DNA of 64,000 bases, taken from NCBI GenBank assembly GCA_034509925.1, contig CM067538.1:3277001-3341000 (forward strand). The letters are read 5' to 3'. Positions 36,345-49,058 of this stretch are shown piece after piece. The notes under the pieces were generated by a model. The model saw only the letters and a program-made list of their open reading frames with translations. It made no database searches and was not told the origin of the DNA. The stretch's first letter is position 1. Every line of letters begins with the position of its first letter. The stretch comes from Hirudinaria manillensis (lineage: Eukaryota > Annelida > Clitellata > Hirudinida > Hirudinidae). A program made the translations under genes and the position numbers.

Positions 36345-37692
36345 GGAATTTTTAATTGATTTAGTTGCACATTGTTCAGAACAATTTTTCATTTAAAGTA
36401 GATGACTTTGCTATCATATGTTTTGAGTATTTTGTCAAAATTTGTTATATGGTGGGATGAGTTGGTCTATTTGTTTTATGTTTGCTTGAACGCTGCAGTG
36501 TTTTGTTGGTGTTCTTCATCCAACCAAGTCTTGAAGACCATTACAATGTGGGGCTTTCATAGCTCATTCAAAGCATTGGAAAAGATTACTAGATGTTCAA
36601 GACCCTTAAAACTCGCGTTATGAAATAATATTGAGGTATCTTAAGTAACAGTTGAAACAGGTTGAGGGATTTGCAATTCGTCTAACTTTTTGCGTAGATG
36701 ATAGCAGTGAAGGCTTAAACTTAAACTTGCTGGTTGGCGATCTTTGGGGAAGCTGCCGCCGGGTGTTGCGTTTATAAATTTAAGTTATTTAAAAGGTACT
36801 TTACACGGGGTGTAGTTTCGCTATCCTGATACAGTAGAGGTATTTAAAGCAGTTCTAAGTTGTATGTAAGAAGAAGTACCAAAGGTCGGTTATCATGCCA
36901 TAATTATCGTTGTCCGCTGTGGAGATGGGGGAGCTAAAGGTAGCAGGAGTTTAAACCTTTTTGGGAGAGCGGTGAAACTTTGATTTAAAATTAGAGAAAA
37001 TTGATATGTGCAAGCTAATTTTTGGCGGAAATTTCAAATTTGTCAGATATTCAACCATCAAAGAACTAGCAACGATATAAAATCTCGCAGTCAGTCAAAC
37101 AACGGCCAAGAATGAAATGCAGAAAAAAATAATGATTCCTTCGTCTTAAGACTTTTAAAGACCCTCGCTTCATCAAACGTGTTTAGCTGACCCGATCAAG
37201 TCGGGCTACCCGCCTTACGGTCCTCTCCGGACCCCTATCAATAATAAGCAAGTCAAAAACAGGGGTATCATTTGAGTTTTACCCTAGTTTAAAAACAATT
37301 TTATCGATATTTATTCAAGCGATATCTGAATTTTAGGTACAATCGAGGTCCCTGGAGATTTCTGCGACCACAAGGAATCAAGTATTTTATTATAGAAATA
37401 ACTAACTGCCCTATTTGGATGGAACGTTCAGGCCAATCATACAGAAATTTATCTGTTGGTTAATCGATGATAATTAATTCTAATATTAAAAAAAACTACA
37501 ATAGTAATTGTTAGATGGATTTGGTAGGAGTTGACTTGTTATTTTGCTCTCGAATCACATGGCTGGTCATGTTTACCTTCTTGTAGCAAATGTTGGTGGC
37601 TGTTTGATTTGGTTGGTGCTAGTCTGGCTGGTAAATTAGTTCATTTTTGTAACTGTAAATTTACAAAGAAATAAAATGTTTTATCGACAGCA
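36345..37692. other. Intergenic region between EIF4A3 and WASHC5
   Basis: Same-direction spacer of 1.3 kb. It includes a GC-richer patch at 36730-36840 and a GCCCG/CGGGC-rich patch near 37185-37245 that may be another transposon remnant. I see no gene. Confidence 0.5.
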
Positions 37693-40600
37693 ATGGATTT
37701 TCTGGCTGACAATAACATCTGCGGTCAAACTATTTTGAACTTGGTTTCTTGGGGGAACGCTATTATAGCAGAGTTGCTAAGACTCTCCGATTTTATTCCG
37801 GCAGTTTTTAGTGCAGAAGCTCAGCATAAGTATGAATCTGCTAAATATGCCGAGCTATTGTCGGATTTTAGCTATTTTAAGTGCTCGGAATATTTTGAAA
37901 ATGTTATAGCTACAAAACCGGTGAATTTTATATTGTAAATTCTTCTTGAATTACATTTAAAACTTCAAACGTTTGATTTCAAGGGATTAGAAGAGTTAGA
38001 TGAAGAATTCAAAGAAAACTATTTACAAATTTTAACAAGATTTTATCAGGCATTCCAGAGTACTCATCAATATGTCACTGACCTAAACAGGTAAGGTTTG
38101 TTTTCAGTTGAATTTGTTCCTGGCTTAACCCTCTTCTCTTGAGCCAAGGTTTGTAGACGATTTGGAAAATGGTGTTTTTATCCAACAAAATTTGGAATCT
38201 GTCCTTCAAAATGAAGATGGGAAACAGTTGATGGTTGTTTTCATTTATACGATCCAGTCATAACTCATGATCATTACTTGAATTATAATTTGAAGTGTGA
38301 AGCAGTTTATTTATATGGCGTGATGTTGCTAATTTTGGATTTGAAAATAGAGGGACCAGTACGTGAAAAAATACTTGTTTCCTACTATCGATATAGGTTT
38401 GATTAAATTTCTTTTTTTTAATAACACTTATATGTTTTACAAAAACGTCTGTTTGTAGTGCCTCAAAATCTGCACTTGAATCAAATATTGATGAAGTCTG
38501 CAAGATGCTAAGAGACACTGGATTTTCAATTAATAATTTCAAGAGACCTTCAGATTACCCAGAGTCTTTTTTCAGGTAGCATTGCAATATGTTATATGTT
38601 ATCAATGCACATGGTAAATTAAGGTTGATAGACCTTTTTCTCTATCACATTTTTTTACTTATCTAAATATGGCTTTTGCACTTAAAGTTTAAATTTACAA
38701 GTAAAATTCAATAGAAACTGAGTCTCCTAAGCTTTTTCAGTTCTTTGCAAGGTCCTATTCCATTTTTCAACTAATAGTTAAGAGAATTTTTTTGCTCCTG
38801 GAAAATTTACTTTTACTGATGTATGGCACATATATACCATATATACCACATATACCATTAAGAATTGCATTGCCTCAATTTGACAACTGAATTTGCATTT
38901 TTGCACTAAAATTGCAAAAGTTATAATAAATCAAAATGTTAAAATTTTATAATTTTGAAGGATTCTGATTTGAAGTGGGAATCCCATTTAGTTTCAGTTA
39001 CCAGCTAAATATAACCCCAGTTGATCACTAAACAGGATCACTTCCCCAGATTATTGTCATCTTGCGGGTGTTTATTATTATACATGTCTTATTTGTGTAC
39101 ATTTTATTTTCTAGACCATAATTATAAAAAGAAAGCAAGTAATTTGTCAAACAAAAGTAGTGTATAAAATATTTGAAGTATTATTTTAAACAATTTGTTG
39201 TTCAACTGAAATTTCAACTTGGACAGTTTTTGGTTTATTTTCAATGGTTCTTCCATTATTGCACTAAGATAAATTTGGCCAATCCCTGCCCTGTAGACTT
39301 GAAAAAATCAAATCCAGCGCATCCCTATATTTTAATAATTAAGCTCGATCATTTTCTTATCTATTTTCATCTGAAAGTTTCATTTCAATTTTGAAGTTAT
39401 GGATGTCTATCTTTAATTATATAATCACTTTTTGTTCTACAGGCGTATTCCAGTCAATAAAAAACTTGTTTCAATGGTTCTGAGTCGACTGAGATCAGAC
39501 GATATTTATAATCAGTTGTCTGCATATTCAATCCCTGAACATCGGAGTACGGCTCTTTCCACTCAAGCTGCTATGCTTTATGTAGTTTTGTATTTCTCAC
39601 CTGAATTACTTCATGGACACCATGCAACTATGAGAGAAATTGTTGACAAGTTTTTCCCTGACAACTGGGTTGAAATGTTCACATTTATATTTAAGTCTCT
39701 ATTGAATTAACATAACATTAATGTGATTGCTTTAACTGCATATTTATTTAAGTACTTTTTCAGGTCATAAGTATATATATGGGTGTGATAGTAAATTTGG
39801 GTGAGGCTTGGACACCATATAAAGCTGCTTACCAAGCACTTGCAAACACTTTGGATGCAGGCAACATTAGGAACATGGTAAATTATGCCTTATAGATATA
39901 TGATTTTAGGCTAGACATATCTAAAGCATTTAACAAATCTCAGGCTGTCTATCACAGAAAGCAAGCTGGTGAACTTGTAACCCTTCTTCAAACAACTTTG
40001 AAGCAAGGTGTCCTGACAAGTGGACATGTTACAGATAACCTAAACAATCTTACAAATATTGTGAGGAATTCAAATGTTACCATCAGGTGGTTGATGCTAC
40101 ACACTATATCAAACAATTACACAGGTGAGCAATTTTGAATGCTGCCCATCATGTTCTATTTTCATGAATAAAACTATTATTTTTGACTGAATAAAAATTA
40201 TTGAAATTATTATCAATTATAAAAATGATTTAAATATTCTCTAGTTGAGTAAATAGTATTGCAAAGAATTGCATTCTTATAAAGATATTTTTGGGCTCGT
40301 GTGCCAAAATTAAAGAGATTCTCGATGGTGAATGCCATAATTAAACACTGTGAACATTTTCTTTCATTAGTAACATTTGAGATTAATTTTATTACACCAG
40401 AGTCTTTTAAAAAATGCCGTCAAGTTAGAGAACAGGTCGTTCAGGATGCTGGCTGTGACCAAGAAGATATTTTTCAATTGCTTCTTCTTACTGCTGACTT
40501 TGAACTGAAGTTAAAGGAGGTTTTTGAATTTGTTTTTATATCAAGCTTTTGGCAATTTTGTTTTTATTTAGGTATTTCCTTAACAAGCAAACAAACTGAA

Positions 40601-43600
40601 AGTGATTGAAATATGGGCTTCATGTATCATGTTGGTGGGATGAAATATGTTTTTAATGCGTTTCTAAATGATTTAGATGTTAAAGAAATTGTTGGACGAG
40701 AAAAAATATCTATGGGAAGGAAACAAAAAGGAAAGCTCTGAAAGAATGAATGAGCTCAGCACAGTCTTCAGCGGAACTGTGCTTTTATCGAGGATTGAAA
40801 AAAATGGTAATAACTCATATCGGCCTGATGACATTTACAAACTAAGCAAACTTTTACAGACAATCTTAAAGCTTGGTTTGAAGAAATAAGCAAACAAATT
40901 GTTATTCTTGACTATGAAGACTCCATAGCAGCAGGTCGAAAAATTGTTCATCTTATACAGGCTCTAGAAGAGGTTTCTCTTAAAAAACTATTTTAAATTT
41001 TTTAATATTTGATACGAGGCTATTTGAAACACACATTTCTTAAATACGGTTAAGTTTTTTTGATGATAAATCCTTACAGGTATCTTGGAGGCTTTTTTTC
41101 ATATTGTGTGACCTGCACATTGCCCAAATGAGTGCACTTAATTCATATTATGCCAATGTGTTTATCTGACTTTTTGAGTGCCTAATGGGATGTGAAGGCA
41201 TTTCTTACCCAATCCCCATTTGTATAGTGCCCTCATCCAGGGTGGTCACTGGTGGATTGCTGTTATTGTGTAATGTGTGCCTCATGCCTTGCTTGTGGGG
41301 AATTTCTTGGTCTTGTGTGTTGGAAGTCTGGAGTCTGGAGGTAAACTCAACATAGGACCTGGTGATGCTGGATGTTTTATCTAGCTGCATATTATGTTAT
41401 TCATTGTACAACCCATTTCGCTTCCTTATCTCTTTGCTTGTTTGCAAAGCTCTTACAGGGCTAGTTATAGAAAATTGTCCAAATCATGTCCTGAATCAGT
41501 GTAACCATGATATATGGCATAGTCAACTTCTAATCAGAATTCATCTGACTTTGTCAGTTGTCACTAGTCTTTTCTAATTGCCATTTGGCATTATGTTCCT
41601 GAGCATAAAATGTTGTAAATATCAATGTAGAGATTGAAATCTTTCTTGAATGCAACAGGAATCCTCAGAAAAATCACTTTCTTGTAAGCATTCTGGGACA
41701 TAAATCCTCTCACTTTCTCTATGATTTCAATGTTGCTAGGTTTACCTGGAGGGTGATCCTGTCAGTATTGCCCTGCCTTTTTTTTCATGTATACTACTGT
41801 AAATTACAAAAATAAAACTTTATTAGTTATAAATGACCTGTCTAACATATAACAACATAACCTATCAGTATATTGATCACTTTAGCACTCTGTGGTCATC
41901 ATAGGGTCACTATAAATGAGACCGGATACATTTATCGTGAATGATATATAGTATCTTATATAAAGTGAATTTTGAACTGCTTGAATGGCTTTTTAAAAAA
42001 AAATATTAATTGCTAAAATTGTTAGATTGTATTTAAAAACAATTGAATTTAAAAAAAGATAAATTTAAGATATTTATTATAAGCTAATACATTTACATTT
42101 ACTTAACCAATTTTTAATGTGCTCCATTTTATCCTAAAGGGATGTAAGGGCACCAATAATAGTTTGATTCACTCTACATTGGTTTTGATAGGGTTATAAT
42201 TTTGTTTTGATATGATCAATTTCATTTTTCTTTAAGGTTCAAGAATTTCATCAGCTTTATTCAAATCTTCAAGTAAAACAGTTTTTGGATGACACACGAA
42301 ACTATCTGCATCAGATGCTGAAAATTATTAATATCAATGAAGGAACGCTCATAACGTTGCAAATAGTTACAGATCTTTCTTATGCATGGAACATAATAGA
42401 TAGGTATTTCCATACTTATTATTATTTTTTTTAATCAAGCCATGAATATATTCCTCTGCTATTTTGTTATTTTTTAACTGTAAAAATACATTATTGCTTT
42501 AATTACCATTATTTCACAAATTATTAAATAAATTTTTAAATAGATTTACAACAGTTATGCAACAGGGGATTAAAAAAGACCCAAACCTTGTTATTCAACT
42601 GAAATCAGCATTCTTAAAGGTTGGGCCTTGGCAACTGTTACAAGGCAGAGATTTTTTAATAGTTATATCATTTATAAATATTATGGTGGCCAAAAAATAT
42701 TTTTGTTCCTTTCTCTAAATTAGAACTCAGCATTGTGATCTACCACCGAACTAGTAGTTAGAGAAAAAAAGTGATTAATTCATGCAATTTATATGTTGCA
42801 CAAGGCATGTAATTTCTAAATAATTATGTACACAATTCTATGTATAGAAGTAGTTCTAACAGAAATGATCATAGGTTGACAATTGAATAATTACCATTAC
42901 TTATTGTTAATGCTAAGCAGGTAGTTCTCAATAAATGATTCTAATCTAAAATTTTGACATATTTGCAGCTGGCTTCTGCACTGGATTTACCTTTGCTGAG
43001 GATTAATCAATCTAATAGTTCTGACCTAATTAGCGTTTCTCAATATTATTCAGGGGAGTTGGTTACATACGTAAGGAAAGTTTTACAGGTTACTGACGAT
43101 TTTTATTGATGATTATCTCATTTTCTAATATATATGTATTTAGATGGATGCAATGCTAACAAACAAAATTGGTTTTTAAACTTTTCAGGGAACTGTGTTT
43201 ATTAAATTCTAAACTAATTTTAATGCATTTATTTAGTTCCATAATGTTATTTAGGGCATGACATTTTTCCACTTCTTAGGTTATACCAAAAACCATCTTT
43301 GTCATGCTGACCAAAATAATTGATTTACAAACAAATACTATAAAAGAAGTTCCGACAAGGTTGGATAAGGACAAAATGAGAGATTATTCACTTCTTCCAG
43401 AAAGATATGAGGTTTGATTCACTTGTTAGTCATTATAGAATTTGTGAATTGTTTGAAAAGGAACATGAAAAAGATACTAATATAATATAATATAATATAA
43501 TATAATATAATATAATATAATATAATATAATATAATATAAACATACTAAGATTACTAATATAAATACCAAAATATTCTGTCCCATCTTTTGGCTATAAGT

Positions 43601-46600
43601 AATCAATAAAGTTAGTGAGCATGGCATATTATCTAATGAAATTTTCTCATAGTTTAAAAACTATGGGCAGAGTTTTCATACCTTAAAGATTAACAAATTA
43701 CCAGTAATCTATTAATACATTAAAGCCTAGTTGGAAAGCTTACCATAGAAATTATTTTTATGAGGGACATGGAAGTTGTTGAATAACTTTCTCATCAACA
43801 GATTTTAATTATTTTGTCCATCTTTGGTCAAATTTTGATCATAAATTTTAATCATAAATGTTTCATCTTCAGTTTTTATTTATTTTGATCTTATGTTTGC
43901 AGGTTGCCAAATATACCCATGCTATATCAATCCTTGCAGAAGGTATGCTAATGATGAAGTCAACCCTCGTTGGAATAATCAAGGTTTCTTTTTAACTATT
44001 TGTCCTATGGGTTAATAATGGAGATATTTAACATGCTAGTCTAAATTAAGTTAATTAGAACTACACATAGCTTATATTTATTATTAATTATGATTTAATT
44101 AATAATAATTGGCATGTAGGTCGTACAAATGCTACTAATATTTAAACTTCAGATTGAATCAAAACAGTTGCTAGAGGATGGGATTAGGAAAGAATTAGTT
44201 AACAGGGTTGCAATGGCCCTTCATGAATCTCTCACATTCACTAAGGGAAAGGTAATGAAGTTTCAAAATTTTGAATAAACATTATTTTGCCGCTATTTTA
44301 AATCTGTGTTACAACTTTAAAGGCTGATTTGATGTCAAAGCTGGAGGAAGTGGGGATCGTTATGGACGGTTATAAAAGATCATTTGAATATATTCAAGAT
44401 TATGTCAACATATACGGCTTAAAAATATGGCAAGGAGAAATTTCAAGAATTATCAACTACAATGTAGAGCAAGAATGCAACAGTTTTTTGAGAAATAAGG
44501 TTGTATTAAAAATTAACATTTTCAAGCTGATAAATATAGGTAGTATTGTTATGGAAGTAAAAAATTTATTATTATTATTATCACATAAAGGCACGGGCGA
44601 ACCCCTCGCCTAACACAAATTACTTAAGTAAACAAAAAGCAAAACCCTCTACATATCAAACAAACAATAAAACAACCAGTCACATCAAATATTTACAATC
44701 CCCAAAAAAATCATCCAATAACATTTTGAAGATGTCCAGGTTTGGAGCACCGACAACCGACCGAGGAAGATCATTCCACTCTTGGACAACTCTATTGCTG
44801 AAAAAAAACTTCCTCAAATCCCTGTGAGCAATGTTTGTTGATAGTTTCCAATCATGGCCCCTCGTTCTCTCCTCTGGGCAAAACATAAGCCTAGGGCATA
44901 GGAACTCTGGTGCAGTTCCTCTGATGATATTGAACATCAATATCAAATCAGCCCTTTTTCGTCTGTACACCAGGGAGGGCAGTTTCAAAATTTTTAATCT
45001 ATCAGTATATTCTAAGTCTTTGCATGATTTGCACATATGGGTGAATCTATGCTGCACACTTTCTAAAGTATCCACCAGGCCCTTTCTGTATGGATTCCAT
45101 ACCTGCACAGCATATTCCAGATGTGATCTCACTAGGGCCTTGTATACTGAAACCAAAGCATCTTCTGACAGATGCTTGAAGTTTCTATAAATGACTCCCA
45201 ACATCTGGTTAGCCCTACTGACTCTCTGCAAAATATGCTCCTTAAATCCCAGTTTCGAGTCCAAGATGATTCCAAGATCTGATATTTTGTCTACCTTGGG
45301 TATCAAGTGAAGAGTTCCCTCTGTGTCTGTTACTGTGTACTCGTAATCTGCCTGGTGAGTTCCAAATTTCATACAGCAGCATTTATCCCAGTTGACTTTC
45401 ATGCCCCACACATTATACCAATTGATGACCCTGCTAATATCATTTTGCAATAGATAACTGTCTCCTGGTCCCAGCATTTTATAAATTTTAGCATCGTCTG
45501 CAAACAAAAAGATGTTGCTACAGACATTGTATATGTCATTAATGTAAATGATAAAGAGAACTGGCCCCAGGACACTGCCCTGCGGCACACCACTGGTAAC
45601 TGGGTATAGTTCAGAGGAAGCTCCATTCACCACAACCCTAAATGATCTCTGTGTTAAATAATTTTTAATCCACTGAATCAAAGCCGGGTGAACTCCATAT
45701 CTTTCCAATTTGAACAACAACTTGCAATGTGATATTTTGTCAAAGGCCTTCTCCAAATCAGTGTACACTACATCTATTTCAGTGCCCTTATCAACAGCTT
45801 CAGTAATTACGTTTATTTTCTAATTTAAAGGTTTTAGACTGGCAAAGCATTTATCAGTCCAAGACGGTTCCAATTCCGCATTTTCCACCTGTCGATTCGT
45901 CTACAAATTTTGTCGGTCGATTGACTCGGGAGATATTGAAGATATCAGATCCGAGGTGGATTTCGTAATGGTTATTTATTTAAAATTAAATTGCATTTAT
46001 TTGGGTTTAAAATGCTCTAGGAAGATAATTATTATAATTAAGATAATTGTTTTGTAAAAATCCATGGTAGCATGTATGCAGATCTGCAGAGTTTCAAATT
46101 GTAAAGTCATAAACTCGTCTAAATATTTGATTGGCTTTGTTCAGAAGAGAATTTAGTACCAAATTACATAGAAAATGTAATGAGATGTTTTGAAATAAGC
46201 TATTACTTCTTATAATCAACATGTTTTGAGTTGTTATTAGCACACGTAGTCAAATTCAGTATTACTAGTCATAGTGATACTCAAAATGTGATAATGGAGA
46301 CAGTGTTGCAGTATTACATGTAGCTATTTCTGAGAACCTCTTTTTTGCATGCTTTTTGCTTTTTAAATTGCAATTTATTTATTTGGAAATGTTTGAATTT
46401 GCTTGAATTCTGATGCTTATAAAGACATTTGAATTTCCGAATTGAAGCTATAATAATATATATATATATACATATATAATAGCTATAACAATAATGTCAT
46501 ATCTATCTATGAAACACAAAATGTTTATTTAAAGCATAAATTCAGATAAAAATAGCACTTCATTTTGTGATACCATGTGGTAGTCAGAAAAATGTTATGT

Positions 46601-48970
46601 TGTTTACATGGCATTTTAATTTCATAATAGTTGATAAAGGATGGTATACAATCTTTATTATGTCCATTAGTTGATTGGCCTCAGTAATAATTAAAAACAT
46701 TTGTAACTAACCACAAATATTGCTTTTGTTGATATATTGCAATTTTCAAAAAATTTTGATCACTTATGGCACTTTTTTCATATCATAAATATCATAACTT
46801 CTCACACACATCAAAAGTTGTTAAATACAAATTCTAGACCTAATAATATTAGGTCTTTACCTTGTTGTGATGATTGACACATGATTTTTGTTCTAATCTT
46901 ATGTATTCATCACCACATACCTTTGCAATAATTGCAAGTTGATTAATTTAAAGGTTTTGTATGGTAAATGAACAACTAATTCAAGCATTTTGCATATAAT
47001 TTCTCATATAGATCCACAATCTACCTTGACTACATGCACACTTGGTATGATTCCAAAAGCAAAGTTGAGTTGGTGACATTGAAACTTTTTGAAAAGCTAG
47101 AGGTTTGTTTTTCCCCACTTTTAATAAATATAATGTCAAAGCAATATAATGAATTATAATGAATGTTTATTCAAAGAAATCTGTTGGCACATGGGGACTG
47201 ACTGGTGTGGACAAGTTGCTTGGATTCATGATTGTTCAGACTTTGCAAGGTTTTGTCAACTTCTGCTTCAAGATAATGTCCGACAAAACTACTGTAGATA
47301 TAATTTCAAAGATTGAAGAGAATCAAAGCAATGATACTATGGGTAAGCTTTGGGAGACATTTTTTAGTTCATTTTCATTTTCTGTGGTGACATAATTTTA
47401 GGTTTTTTTTCTCTAGAAATGTAAGAAACAAACATTAAACTAATTTTAAATGTGTTATATCCATGATAATGTCTAACTAAGAGATGCTTGTTGGTGTATG
47501 AAGTGTGTTCTTTATTTAAAAATAAGAATTACGAGCCCTAGTAATATTCATAAAAAGGAGTATGAATATTAATTATTACTAAGTAATAAATATAATAATA
47601 TTTTATAATTTGGGCCCATAACAAAATCATATCAAAATAGTTATAAAATCAGGCTCCAAATCTGGGAATGTTTTACTATTATAAAATCTGTTTGTTAATA
47701 AGTTTCCATCTCCTTGTAGATTTTTTGTGATGAGATTAAATATTAATACTTATGATACATTATACTATTTTGCATCTCATAAATTACATTTATTAATAAA
47801 ATATTAATTGTTATAAATTTCTCATTTAAATTCTCCAGTTCAAAGACTCATATCTCAAGCACATAACAAATTAGCCAAATTTTCTAATCAGTATTTGGAT
47901 TTCATTCTGAAGGTGGTTTCAGAGGTTCAGTATTTTATTAATTAAAATTCATCATTTGATTATTTGTTGTGTTTGTAGGTGGGACAGATGCAGTTACTTA
48001 GGGAATGCATTAGTCATCAGTTGTCGCTGCTTTGCAAGTTCGATTCAAAGTTCTTTTCAGCCTCCATGAGCAACTTTAATGAGTGCGTTGATTTTATAAA
48101 AAAAAATAAAATATAATAGAGTAAACCTTTAAAAGCTATTTCTTTTATTATCATGCAGTTCATTGCTAGCAGACATCGAGAGACATTACCATGACCCAAC
48201 TCATCCAATGCCAACAGAAAATAATCCTATTTTATACGAAACTTCGTCCTATCTCGATTCAGCTGGACCGAGTGATCCCATGAAAAAAGTAATTTGTTGG
48301 TTTTTTTTCTTGAGTTAGTAATTAATTTTTAATTTTATTTTTTCCAGATTTACATTTCTACTCAAGAATTTCCTTATTTTGCCATCTTAAACGCTGTCTT
48401 TGTAACGTATTTACTTCAGAAGTTGACATGGACCAAATCTCTCAGTATGATTTAGTTTATTGCATATTCGTAAAATCAAGCTAAAAGTTTGACTGAATGA
48501 ATTCACAGATGCAATGTTACCTCGAAAACCTTCCGAGAACATTGATGGGACATCTTTTATAGCTGGCATCATGACCGTGTTCAAGCAATACCAATGCAAA
48601 ACTATTTTCCAATTCATTTCTTTTATGGCCAGATATTCAAAGGACATTATTTATTCAAATCAAAGGTTTGCAAATCTCCTAACATTACAATTGGTCGATA
48701 ATGAAATTAGTTGTTATTAATAAACCTTAACGTTTCCATAGTAACCATCAAGCCTCTCGCGATACCACTTCGCTCAATTTTCTGGAACAATTTGTTACTC
48801 TTGGCCAATTTGGAGATCGAGTATGATATACCTTGCTTGTTAATCACTGAATCTCATTAAATAAATTAGTTGCAGTAATAAAACATCACATTAAAAAAAA
48901 TATGAATATCAATTAATACCTCATTACGCAACGACATTCATTTCAGGTCAGTGAGTTCCAGATGCCATAG
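37693..48970 (+). CDS. WASHC5: Strumpellin, WASH complex subunit 5
   Basis: Subunit of the endosomal WASH complex that activates Arp2/3. Exons: 37693-37920, 37984-38090, 38149-38233, 38296-38396, 38459-38575, 39443-39668, 39764-39877, 39944-40124, 40401-40519, 40677-40806, 40860-40972, 42237-42403, 42544-42619, 42969-43088, 43280-43411, 43903-43983, 44153-44251, 44323-44499, 45831-45955, 47012-47102, 47177-47342, 47839-47912, 47979-48082, 48159-48288, 48348-48444, 48509-48665, 48742-48820, 48947-48970. The total is 3420 nt, 1139 residues (human 1159), every junction in phase. Strong matches to human include [60 protein letters not shown]-type [45 protein letters not shown] and [13 protein letters not shown]. 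The C-terminus diverges. Intron 18 holds a LINE. Many donors are GTT-type. Confidence 0.95.
43481..43540. repeat. (TATAA)12 microsatellite
   Basis: Twelve perfect pentanucleotide units in WASHC5 intron 15. Confidence 0.95.
44566..45815 (-). mobile_element. 5'-truncated LINE (CR1/I/Jockey-like) antisense in WASHC5 intron 18
   Basis: The minus strand carries an open frame of at least 362 codons (45768-44680) from a non-LTR retrotransposon reverse transcriptase. It starts inside the domain at [15 protein letters not shown], followed by [20 protein letters not shown], the catalytic FADD box and a template-binding region, and ends with the C-terminal [10 protein letters not shown]-type segment of this class. 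A 3' UTR of about 110 bp ends in a TAA-triplet tail (44566-44582). The endonuclease and ORF1 are missing, as expected from 5' truncation on insertion. The unbroken frame suggests a fairly recent insertion. The clade cannot be settled without a tree. Confidence 0.85.
46451..46480. repeat. AT-rich microsatellite
   Basis: TA dinucleotide run with one interruption in WASHC5 intron 19. Confidence 0.75.
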
Positions 48971-48975
48971 TGGGC

Positions 48976-48981
48976 AATAAA
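48976..48981 (+). terminator. Poly(A) signal for WASHC5
   Basis: AATAAA beginning six bases after the TAG stop of WASHC5, implying a very short 3' UTR. The next gene's stop codon on the other strand is 78 bases further on. Confidence 0.6.
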
Positions 48982-48997
48982 TAAATCTTACCCAAAT

Positions 48998-49003
48998 TTT
49001 AAT
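48998..49003 (-). terminator. Candidate poly(A) signal for CHDH
   Basis: ATTAAA on the minus strand, 56 bases after the choline dehydrogenase stop. With the WASHC5 signal so close, the two transcripts probably overlap at their 3' ends. Confidence 0.4.
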
Positions 49004-49058
49004 TTCAAAGTTGTTGGGAAATTGATCACAATTATTTCGAACGTCTAATAAATTTGAA

